From Desulfobacter sp. (lineage in GTDB: Bacteria > Desulfobacterota > Desulfobacteria > Desulfobacterales > Desulfobacteraceae), in contig JAQYWJ010000010.1 of NCBI GenBank assembly GCA_030145005.1, positions 2,249-22,974 of the forward strand: a DNA stretch of 20,726 bases. The letters run 5' to 3'. The translations under genes and the position numbers were made by a program. The notes beneath the pieces are model-generated. The model saw only the letters and a program-made list of their open reading frames with translations. It was not told the DNA's origin and did not search any database. Within the stretch, counting starts at the first letter, position 1. Each line of letters opens with the position of its first letter. Positions 13,775 to 20,726 of the stretch are shown here, piece by piece.

Positions 13775-14540
13775 CTCATTCTGCCTGTGTCCCCTTGCCA
13801 GCGGCAGCAAGGGGAATGCCATATTCGTATCCACACCGGATACTGCCGTACTTGTTGATGCAGGGCTTTCAGGAATAGAAATCCAGCGCCGGATGGCGAC
13901 CCTAGGCCGGACGCCGGATGACCTGAAAGCCATCATCATCACCCACGAACACACCGATCACGTTAAAGGGGCAGGGGTATTGAGCCGCAGGTTCAATATT
14001 CCTGTTTATCTGACTGCCGACACCTTTAATGCCTGCAAGGGTTTAGGCAAAATCGACCAGATCAATTTTTTTGAATGCGGGTCTGCCTTTGACATCGGAT
14101 CCCTGGCAGTCAATCCCTTTTCCATCAGCCACGATGCCTGCGATCCTGCAGGTCTTACCTTGAAACACCAGGGAAAAAAGATCGGCATTGCCACGGATCT
14201 TGGGGTGGTCACAAATCTTGTGCGAACCCATTTAAGCCGTGCCAATGCCCTTTATATTGAATCCAATCATGACCCGGACATGCTCATGACAGGTCCTTAT
14301 CCCTGGTATTTGAAGCAGCGGATTCAGTCGCGAACCGGCCATCTTTCCAACCAGGATGCAAGGGATCTGGTGGCGCAAGTTTCTCACAAGGATCTTGACC
14401 ATGTGATTCTTGCCCATTTAAGCGAGGAAAATAATTGTCCTGAAAAGGCAGCCACAGAGATGTCCAAAAATCTTGACCCCTTGTCCACGGCTCTGTATGT
14501 TGCAGGGCCGGAGCAACCCGGTGAAATGATCTGGCTATAG
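13752..14540 (+). CDS. Metallo-beta-lactamase-fold hydrolase, YycJ/WalJ type
   Basis: Predicted cytoplasmic metal-dependent hydrolase of 262 residues. The metal-binding signature is THEHTDH, with H65, H67, D69 and H70. Further candidate ligands are H127 (SISHDA), D149 (ATDLG) and H222 (AHLSEENN). LASGSKGNAIFV at the N-terminus, RTGHLSN at 194-200 and the AHLSEENN block are typical of the YycJ/WalJ group, some members of which are reported as DNA exonucleases. The substrate here is unknown. It begins inside pnp (23-nt overlap, different frame), so it is likely translated from the pnp message. There is no signal peptide. Assignment to the fold is firm, to the subgroup good, to an activity weak. 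Confidence 0.88.
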   Translation: MQKKPENSSFCLCPLASGSKGNAIFVSTPDTAVLVDAGLSGIEIQRRMATLGRTPDDLKAIIITHEHTDHVKGAGVLSRRFNIPVYLTADTFNACKGLGKIDQINFFECGSAFDIGSLAVNPFSISHDACDPAGLTLKHQGKKIGIATDLGVVTNLVRTHLSRANALYIESNHDPDMLMTGPYPWYLKQRIQSRTGHLSNQDARDLVAQVSHKDLDHVILAHLSEENNCPEKAATEMSKNLDPLSTALYVAGPEQPGEMIWL

Positions 14541-14561
14541 CTCAAAGGCCATGGTATATTT

Positions 14562-14593
14562 CTGTCTGCCAATAATTTTGAAGTGATAGACAG
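14562..14593 (+). other. Short inverted repeat before the efflux operon
   Basis: CTGTCT (14562-14567) and AGACAG (14588-14593) are exact reverse complements 20 nt apart, in the gap just before the outer-membrane channel gene. They could be an operator or a leader hairpin. A 6-bp arm in a gap this size may also arise by chance. A TATATT at 14555-14560 has no good -35 partner, so the promoter of this operon is unresolved. Confidence 0.2.
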
Positions 14594-14604
14594 TGGGTTG
14601 TGAA

Positions 14605-16056
14605 ATGATGCGTTATGCTTTGATCGCCATTGTATTGATGTCGGTTTTTTTTATTGCCGGCTGTAATCTGATCTCTCCTGATCCTGCGGCTGTGATGCCC
14701 GTTGATATCCCCGATGCTTATGTTCATAAGACAGGTATTGACACACCCCAAACCGGCAAAGAAAATTTGGATGGCGGGTGGTGGCTGCAATTTGGTGTCG
14801 ATGAACTGAGCCAACTGATTCAAACAGGCCTTGGTGCCAATTATGATTTAAGCGTGCTTAAAGCCCGGGCTGACCAGGCCCTGGCTGACGTGAAAAGCGA
14901 AAAATCAGGCCTGGGCCCCTTTCTTAATTATTCCCTTGAAGGTCAACGAACCCATTTCCAATCTAAAACCCAAGGCCGGTCTGCCACTTCGGACCATGAT
15001 CACACCTATTCCGCTTCCCTGGCTGCTGGATATACCCTGGACCTGTGGGGTAAAAACCGCGCCGAAGTCAATGCCGGTGAGCTGGAATACTTTGCAGCAC
15101 TTCAGGATCTGGAGGACGGGGCACTGACCCTGTCCACGGATATTGCCGATACCTGGGTGGATATTCTGTCCGTACGGACCCGCATAGCAGTGCTTACGCG
15201 GCAGATAGAAGCCAACCGGATGACGCTTAAACTCCAGGAGTTGCGCTTTATCAACGGCAAGGCCACGGCCCTGGATGTGTCCCAGCAGCGGGAAGCCCTG
15301 GCCCAGGTGCTTTCTGCCATGCCCTTGCTTGAAAAAGAGGAAAAACAACTGGTGAATGCCCTATACCTGTATTTAGGCCGGACACCGGGAACCCCTGTGG
15401 CGGTGTCCACCACAGACATCCCCCAAACCTTTCTGGCAGCCCAGCCCGGCATCCCGGCTGACCTGCTTGAGAACCGGGCTGATATCAGGGCTGCCCGGAT
15501 GCGCCTTGAAGCGGCTGCTCTGGATGTGGAAGCGGCCAAGGCCGATCTGTTGCCGGAACTGACCCTGTCTGCCTCAGCTGCATTTTCCAGCGGTACTTTG
15601 GATCTGCTGTTTCAGAACTGGGTGGTCACCCTGGGCGCTGCCCTGGCAGGCCCCCTGCTGGACGGCGGGGAGCGCAAAGCCCAAATTGAACGCACCCGGG
15701 CCGAGGTCCGTGAAGCACTCAACACCTATGCCAAAACCGTTGCCAATGCCATCTTCGAGGTGGAGGATGCCCTGGTAGCCATTGACCGTCAAAAAGCCTA
15801 TATTGAACTTTTAAAGCAGCAGCTGACAGCCGTTAAGGTGACCATGCAAGACGCCCGGGTTCAGTACCTGAACGGCCAGAGCAGTTACCTGAACTACCTT
15901 GCGGCCTGGGCCTCCATGGAAAGCCTGGAGCGCCGACTGATCAGCGAACAGGCAACCTATGTTAAAGAACGGATTGCACTTTACAACGTAACTGGCCGGA
16001 GGGATGCGTTTTTCAAAGAGACTCCGGCACAAGATAAAAAGATCGGAGCCGAGTGA
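14605..16056 (+). CDS. RND efflux outer-membrane lipoprotein, NodT/TolC family
   Basis: Outer-membrane channel of a tripartite exporter. The N-terminus MMRYALIAIVLMSVFFIAGC is a short signal peptide ending in a lipobox, with the lipidated cysteine at residue 20. Two outer-membrane-factor repeats follow, with long alpha-helical stretches such as LSQLIQTGLGANYDLSVLKA and, in the second half, LLENRADIRAARMRLEAAAL, the usual NodT signature. LDLWGKNRAEV and GPLLDGGERKAQIERTRAEV are also typical. An upstream in-frame GTG at 14593 would add four residues (MGCE). I prefer ATG 14605 because it gives a normal signal peptide. The adaptor gene starts 3 nt after the stop, so the two are coupled. Confidence 0.92.
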   Translation: MMRYALIAIVLMSVFFIAGCNLISPDPAAVMPVDIPDAYVHKTGIDTPQTGKENLDGGWWLQFGVDELSQLIQTGLGANYDLSVLKARADQALADVKSEKSGLGPFLNYSLEGQRTHFQSKTQGRSATSDHDHTYSASLAAGYTLDLWGKNRAEVNAGELEYFAALQDLEDGALTLSTDIADTWVDILSVRTRIAVLTRQIEANRMTLKLQELRFINGKATALDVSQQREALAQVLSAMPLLEKEEKQLVNALYLYLGRTPGTPVAVSTTDIPQTFLAAQPGIPADLLENRADIRAARMRLEAAALDVEAAKADLLPELTLSASAAFSSGTLDLLFQNWVVTLGAALAGPLLDGGERKAQIERTRAEVREALNTYAKTVANAIFEVEDALVAIDRQKAYIELLKQQLTAVKVTMQDARVQYLNGQSSYLNYLAAWASMESLERRLISEQATYVKERIALYNVTGRRDAFFKETPAQDKKIGAE

Positions 16057-16059
16057 TTT

Positions 16060-17244
16060 ATGAGCCAGACCGCTTCACAGACATCCTTGGGTGTAACCCT
16101 TTTGAAAATTATTCTGCCTGTGTGCCTTATTGCCCTGGGTGTTGCCGGATTTTGGTATTACAAATCAAAAGCAGTGAAATTTAAACGCAAACCTGCTGTG
16201 AAAACCGCGCCGGTGGTGGATATCATGAAAGTGAATCCCGACCGCGTCATCGCACAGATCCGGGCCATGGGTACGGTCCGGCCGGACAGGGAAGTGGTCA
16301 TTAAATCCCAGGTGACCGGCACGGTCATCCAAGTGGCCCCGGAATTTGTCCAGGGGGGATTGATTCCTAAAGGACAAACCATGGTCCGAATTGATCCGGC
16401 TGACTATAAGCTGGCCGTAAACAAGGCCCAAAGCGCTCTGGCCCAGGCCCAGGCTGATTTTGAAATAGAAAAGGGCCAACAGCTGATTGCAAGGGAAGAA
16501 CTCAAGCTCATGGCCCGGATGTCCCCCAACGGGATCCGGGAGACCAGTCTGGTGCTCAGAAAACCCCAGCTTGAACAGGCCAGGGCTGACGTGGCAAGTG
16601 CTGAAAGCGATCTTGAAGCCGCACGCCTGGACCTGGAACGAACCAGGATTTCGGCTCCCTTCCATGCCCTGGTGCTATCCAAAGAGGTGGATGCCGGTGC
16701 CATGACTGCAGCCCAGGGAACCCTTGCCATCTTGGTGGACGTGACCTGTTACCAGGTGGAAGTCCAGGTGCCCCTGGACCGTCTGGATCGAATCCGGGTT
16801 CATGAAACCAATGGCAGTCCGGCCCGTATCCGCTCCCTTTATGCGGGCCGGGAATGGCAGGGACGTGTGGTGCGGACCACCGGGGCGGTTACCGAACAAA
16901 GCCGCATGGCAGGCGTCATTATCCGGGTGGATGATCCCTTAGGGCTCGGGCCTGCCAAGGGTCGTCCGGCCATGCTGCTGGATGATCATGTGGAAGCGCT
17001 CATTGAGGGCCAGGCCTTTGACAATGTGTTTTCCCTGCCCCGGAACCTGGTCCGGGAAGATTCCAGTTTATGGATTTATAATGATGGGCGCCTGGAGATC
17101 CGCAAGGTGGCTCCCGTATGGATTGAAAATGACCGGGTGTTCATCCAGTCCGGTCTTTCCCCGGGTGACCTTGTGATCTCTTCTGATATTTCCACACCCG
17201 TGCCGGGCATGGCCTTGACCCTTGCTTCGCAGGAGAGCCAATAA
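16060..17244 (+). CDS. RND efflux periplasmic adaptor (HlyD/AcrA family)
   Basis: Membrane-fusion protein linking the pump to the outer-membrane channel. Residues about 12-32 (LGVTLLKIILPVCLIALGVA) form one N-terminal membrane anchor, with no lipobox. A beta-barrel/lipoyl half motif follows (VVIKSQVTGTVIQVAPEF, then GQTMVRIDPADY). A coiled-coil hairpin at about 125-205 is rich in A, E, Q and R. The second lipoyl half is RTISAPFHALVLSKEVDAGA (close match LERTRISAPFHALVLS), followed by the barrel and membrane-proximal domains. The length of 394 residues is normal. The stop codon overlaps the pump's ATG (TAATG), so adaptor and pump are translationally coupled. Confidence 0.93.
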   Translation: MSQTASQTSLGVTLLKIILPVCLIALGVAGFWYYKSKAVKFKRKPAVKTAPVVDIMKVNPDRVIAQIRAMGTVRPDREVVIKSQVTGTVIQVAPEFVQGGLIPKGQTMVRIDPADYKLAVNKAQSALAQAQADFEIEKGQQLIAREELKLMARMSPNGIRETSLVLRKPQLEQARADVASAESDLEAARLDLERTRISAPFHALVLSKEVDAGAMTAAQGTLAILVDVTCYQVEVQVPLDRLDRIRVHETNGSPARIRSLYAGREWQGRVVRTTGAVTEQSRMAGVIIRVDDPLGLGPAKGRPAMLLDDHVEALIEGQAFDNVFSLPRNLVREDSSLWIYNDGRLEIRKVAPVWIENDRVFIQSGLSPGDLVISSDISTPVPGMALTLASQESQ

Positions 17245-20200
17245 TGTCTGAACGCAACCCGGGTTCTCCCGGTCCTGCAGGACACGGTCCAAGGGGTGCC
17301 ATCGCCTGGATGGCCGGTAATACGGTGGCCGCCAATCTGCTCATGGCGGTTTTCCTTGTGGGCGGCCTTTTCATGGCCTTTAACATCAAACAGGAGGTGT
17401 TCCCCGAATTCGCCCTGGATACGGTGAGTATTTCAGTGCCCTATCCCGGGGCCAGTCCCGAAGAGGTGGAGTCCGGCATTATCCTGGCCGTGGAAGAGGC
17501 GGTGCGGGATCTTGAAGGCATTGATGAGATTACATCCGAGGCTTTAGAAGGCCGTGCATCGGTCATCATAGAAACTCTGGACGGGGCTGATGTCACCCGG
17601 TTGTGGCAGGAGATCAAAAGTGAGGTGGATCGGATTGACACCTTTCCGGATGAGGCGGAAGACCCGGTGGTCACCATCACCTCCCGGCAGCGGGAAGTGG
17701 TGCGTCTGGCCCTTTACGGGAATGCGCCGGAAACCACCATGCGCGACCTTGCCGACGATATCAGGGACAGATTTTTGTCAGACCCTGCAATCACCCAGGT
17801 GGCGCTGGAAGGCGTCAGGGAGCGGGAGATCCTGGTGGAAATCTCCACCAATACCCTGCGGCGTTACGGCATGACCCTGTCCGATGTGGCCGATGCCATT
17901 TCCACGGCTTCGGTGGAGCTGGGCGGCGGGGCCATTAAATCCGGGGGCGGTGATATTCTGCTGCGTATCAAATCCCGGAAAGACTATGCCCGACAATATG
18001 AAAAACTGCCCATTCTCACCCGGGAGGACGGGTCTCAGCTGGTGTTGTCGGATATTGCCAAGGTCAGTGAAGGGTTTGAGGATTCGGATACCTGGGCTTC
18101 ATTTAACGGTAAACGGGCCGTCACCATTGCGGTTTACCGGGTGGGAAAACAGACCCCCACCCAGGTGGCTGACGCCACCAAAAAGATGTTGAAAATAATT
18201 AATGCGGACCTGCCCGAGGGGATTCATTTAAGCATTGTCAGGGATATGTCCAGAATTTTTGCCCAAAGGGCGGATCTTTTACTGCGCAACGCCTATCTGG
18301 GACTTGCCCTGGTGTTCTTGTGCCTTGCCCTGTTCCTTGAAATCCGCCTGGCCTTCTGGGTCAGTCTGGGTATCCCCATTTCATTTTTAGGGTCTTTTAT
18401 TTTTTTGTCCGCAGCCAATTTTACCATCAATATGGTAAGCATGTTTGCCTTTATCGTTACTTTGGGCATTGTGGTGGACGATGCCGTGGTGGTGGGGGAA
18501 AATATCTATTATTGCCGCCGCCAGGGCATGGGGTTTCTGGAGGCTTCCATCCAGGGGGCAAGAAGCATTGCCGTTCCCGTGTTTTTTTCGGTGATCACCA
18601 ATATGGTCACCTTTATGCCCATCATGTTCATCCCGGGCATTATGGGGAAGATATTTAAAACCATGCCCCTGGTGGTGGTGGCCGTGTTTGGTGTGTCCTT
18701 AATCGAAAGTTTGTTTATCCTGCCGGCCCATTTAAGCCATGGCAGCCGCCCTTTGTTTTTTCCGTTGAATATTCTTGAAGCGTGGCAGGTAAGGTTCTCT
18801 GAAAAATTTGAGATCATTGTCAAATCCGGGTATGGCAAGGTGCTGTCCGGCCTGATTTCCTGGCGGTATACGGTCTTTGCCCTGGGGCTTGCTCTGTTGC
18901 TGATTACCTTCGGATATGTGAAGTCCGGAAAGATGGGCATGGTCCTGTTTCCCAAGGTTGAATCCGATTACGCCTTTTGTGAGATTTACCTGACCTATGG
19001 CACGCCTGAAAGCAAGGTGCGGCAAGTGGAAACCCGCCTGGTGGCATCGGCTCAAAAGACCGTGAATGAAAATGGAAAGCAAGATTTGTCCACGGGAATC
19101 TTTTCCCAGGTCAGTGAGAACCGTATCCGGATGAGGATCTATCTGACTGATCCTGAGATGCGCCCTGTGTCCACCTCCGAGGTCACCCGTATCTGGCGGG
19201 AAAAAACCGGCTCTATCTCCGGGGTGGAGACCATTACCTTTGAAGCCAACCGGGGCGGTCCCGGTTCCGGCAAGACGCTGACCATTGCCCTGAGCCACCG
19301 GGATGCGGATATTCTGAACCGGGCCGGTGAGGACCTTGCCCTGCGTCTGGGTGAGTATCCCATGGTTTCGGACATTGATGACGGCTCTGCCCAGGGAAAA
19401 CGGCAGTTTGATATCACCCTGACCCCTGCCGGTCACCGCATGGGGCTTACCCCGAAAACCTTTGCCGGTAAAATTCGAAATGCTTACCAGGGGATTGAGG
19501 CGGTGAAAAACCAGCGGGGAAGAAACGAGGTTACGGTAAGGGTGCGGATGGCCGGAGCCGAACGCATTTCTGAAACCGCGTTTGAAAATTATGTACTCAA
19601 TGCCCCAAACGGGGAGATCATGCTCAGGGATGCCATTAAAACCATCAAGGGGCGGGCCTATACCGTGATCAGCCGGAGCAACGGGCGGCGGGAAATTCAG
19701 GTCTCAGCCAATGTTACCCCCCAGTCGATGTCCGAGAATATTATCCGGGATATGAAGCAGGAGATCCTGCCGTCACTTACGAAGGGGTATCCGGGCCTGT
19801 CATACGAATTCAAGGGTAAACAGGCAGATATCAAGGAGAGTGTAGGCGCTTTGGTCAAAGGCCTGGGCCTGTCATTATTCTGTGTGTTTGCGCTGCTGGC
19901 CATTCCTTTTAAAAGTTATTTTCAGCCTTTGATCATCATGCTCTGCATTCCCTTTGGCATTATCGGGGCTGTGGCCGGCCATATTATCATGGGGTATTCC
20001 CTTTCCGTTATGAGTCTGTTCGGCATTGTGGCCATGTCAGGTGTGGTGATCAATGACTCTTTGGTGCTTATTGATTTTGCCAACCGGCTGGTGCGCGGGG
20101 GTATGCCTGTGGCGGCCGCAGTCAGGGCCGCCGGAATACAGCGGTTCAGGCCCATTCTTTTGACAACGTTAACCACATGTGGCGGCCTGGCTCCGATTAT

Positions 20201-20366
20201 CACGGAAACGTCCCGCCAGGCAAAGTTTCTTATTCCCATGGCCATCTCCCTGGGGTTCGGTATTTTGTTTGCCACGCTGATCACTTTAGGGCTTGTGCCC
20301 TGTCTTTACCTGATATTGGAGGACATTAAAGGTTTTTTTCAAAATGGAAAGGGACAGCCTTTATGA
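17244..20366 (+). CDS. RND efflux transporter permease, AcrB-type
   Basis: Inner-membrane proton-driven pump, 1040 residues, with the two-fold repeat of 12 membrane helices and two large periplasmic loops typical of the HAE families. TM1 is near residue 28, followed by FPEFALDTVSISVPYPGASPEEVE at the start of the porter domain. TM4 carries GIVVDDAVVVGEN with the proton-relay pair D412/D413. In TM10 the position of the AcrB lysine (K940) is occupied by asparagine, N937, in GVVINDSLVLIDFANRL. TM11-12 follow with RFRPILLTTLTTCGGLAPI. The substrate is not predictable from sequence, and a subfamily with altered coupling is possible. The 3' end overlaps the DUF362 start by 4 nt. Confidence 0.93.
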   Translation: MSERNPGSPGPAGHGPRGAIAWMAGNTVAANLLMAVFLVGGLFMAFNIKQEVFPEFALDTVSISVPYPGASPEEVESGIILAVEEAVRDLEGIDEITSEALEGRASVIIETLDGADVTRLWQEIKSEVDRIDTFPDEAEDPVVTITSRQREVVRLALYGNAPETTMRDLADDIRDRFLSDPAITQVALEGVREREILVEISTNTLRRYGMTLSDVADAISTASVELGGGAIKSGGGDILLRIKSRKDYARQYEKLPILTREDGSQLVLSDIAKVSEGFEDSDTWASFNGKRAVTIAVYRVGKQTPTQVADATKKMLKIINADLPEGIHLSIVRDMSRIFAQRADLLLRNAYLGLALVFLCLALFLEIRLAFWVSLGIPISFLGSFIFLSAANFTINMVSMFAFIVTLGIVVDDAVVVGENIYYCRRQGMGFLEASIQGARSIAVPVFFSVITNMVTFMPIMFIPGIMGKIFKTMPLVVVAVFGVSLIESLFILPAHLSHGSRPLFFPLNILEAWQVRFSEKFEIIVKSGYGKVLSGLISWRYTVFALGLALLLITFGYVKSGKMGMVLFPKVESDYAFCEIYLTYGTPESKVRQVETRLVASAQKTVNENGKQDLSTGIFSQVSENRIRMRIYLTDPEMRPVSTSEVTRIWREKTGSISGVETITFEANRGGPGSGKTLTIALSHRDADILNRAGEDLALRLGEYPMVSDIDDGSAQGKRQFDITLTPAGHRMGLTPKTFAGKIRNAYQGIEAVKNQRGRNEVTVRVRMAGAERISETAFENYVLNAPNGEIMLRDAIKTIKGRAYTVISRSNGRREIQVSANVTPQSMSENIIRDMKQEILPSLTKGYPGLSYEFKGKQADIKESVGALVKGLGLSLFCVFALLAIPFKSYFQPLIIMLCIPFGIIGAVAGHIIMGYSLSVMSLFGIVAMSGVVINDSLVLIDFANRLVRGGMPVAAAVRAAGIQRFRPILLTTLTTCGGLAPIITETSRQAKFLIPMAISLGFGILFATLITLGLVPCLYLILEDIKGFFQNGKGQPL

Positions 20367-20726
20367 CCAAGGTGGCGCTTTGTGCATGTCCGGATTATGA
20401 TACGGCAAATGTGGCATCTGCAGTGGAGCGGGCCGTGGGGTTGTGCGGGGGCATGGGAAAGTTTGTCCGTCCGGGACAGCGTGTGCTGCTCAAACCCAAT
20501 ATGCTCAGTGCCGCGCCTTTGGAACAGCGGGTGACCACGGACCCGGCCGTAGTGCGTGCCGTGGGAAAACTGGTGTTAAAGGCCGGGGGACGAATCATCA
20601 TCGGAGACAGTCCGGCCATTGACAAGGTGTCCCGTATTTCCCGGGTTACCGGCATGAAAGAGGTGGCTGATGAGCTTGGGGCGGATCTGATTGAATTTTG
20701 CCGGCCCACCCTGACCAAAACGCCCG
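20363..20726 (+). CDS. DUF362 domain protein, partial (3' end outside window)
   Basis: An open reading frame with no stop begins at ATG 20363 and continues to the window edge (121 codons). It starts MTKVALCACPDYDTANVASA and contains VLLKPNMLSAAPLEQRVTTD and LVLKAGGRIIIGDSPA. These are the recognisable N-terminal features of DUF362 proteins, a family of unknown function, some members of which carry C-terminal 4Fe-4S ferredoxin motifs. Whether this one does cannot be seen. The ATGA overlap with the pump gene implies translational coupling, although a link to efflux is not established. Several cysteines appear in the visible part (residues 7, 9 and 28, and one near 113). Confidence 0.85.
   Translation, partial: MTKVALCACPDYDTANVASAVERAVGLCGGMGKFVRPGQRVLLKPNMLSAAPLEQRVTTDPAVVRAVGKLVLKAGGRIIIGDSPAIDKVSRISRVTGMKEVADELGADLIEFCRPTLTKTP

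Noticed and set aside
12332..13954. Long open frame of 540 codons on the - strand, antisense to pnp
   Set aside because: It lies wholly opposite pnp and the start of the YycJ-type gene, has no recognisable domain, and is explained by the codon bias of the real genes.
1..20726. CRISPR array, rRNA, phage or integron features
   Set aside because: No regularly spaced repeats, rRNA segments, integrase genes or attachment-site pairs were seen.

Overview
This window is a chromosomal stretch dominated by the conserved translation and RNA-processing gene cluster, followed by a tripartite RND efflux operon. All protein genes are on the + strand and intact, except the last, which runs off the right edge. 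The gene order, protein sequences, moderate GC content and intergenic style suggest a Desulfobacterota bacterium, probably a sulfate reducer related to Desulfobacteraceae. That placement is an inference from general resemblance, not from a database search.

Region 1 (1-4189) is the ribosomal-protein and tRNA-synthetase unit: rpmI (L35), rplT (L20), pheS and pheT. The window starts just upstream of rpmI, where infC would be expected but is not visible. Short hairpins sit in the rpmI-rplT and rplT-pheS gaps.

Region 2 (4190-11241) opens with a strong sigma70-type promoter whose -35 box lies in a perfect-register 15-bp tandem duplication. It drives a tRNA-Gly(CCC) gene, followed by an intrinsic terminator placed just before rimP. 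Then come rimP, nusA, infB, rbfA, truB and rpsO. The layout mirrors the E. coli metY-rimP-nusA-infB-rbfA-truB-rpsO-pnp operon, with a different tRNA at its head. ylxR and a DHH-phosphoesterase gene, found at these positions in many other bacteria, are absent. A 10-bp long-range inverted repeat lies in the rpsO leader and is a candidate S15 control element.

Region 3 (11242-11671) is a 430-nt non-coding gap between rpsO and pnp and is the most unusual part of the window. It holds a 75-bp element with terminal inverted repeats and flanking direct repeats (MITE-like). Next is a nested long stem structure of about 145 nt ending in a seven-T run. It also has a short sequence repeated from the rplT-pheS gap and a hairpin abutting the pnp ribosome-binding site. 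It could be a pnp leader that controls PNPase expression, a separate small RNA, or debris of mobile repeats.

Region 4 (11672-14540) is pnp, overlapping by 23 nt a metallo-beta-lactamase-fold hydrolase of the YycJ/WalJ type. Region 5 (14605-20726) is a tightly packed operon: a NodT/TolC-type outer-membrane lipoprotein, a periplasmic adaptor, an RND inner-membrane pump, and a translationally coupled DUF362-type protein cut by the window end. The pump, adaptor and channel should form one envelope-spanning exporter. Its substrate cannot be read from the sequence.
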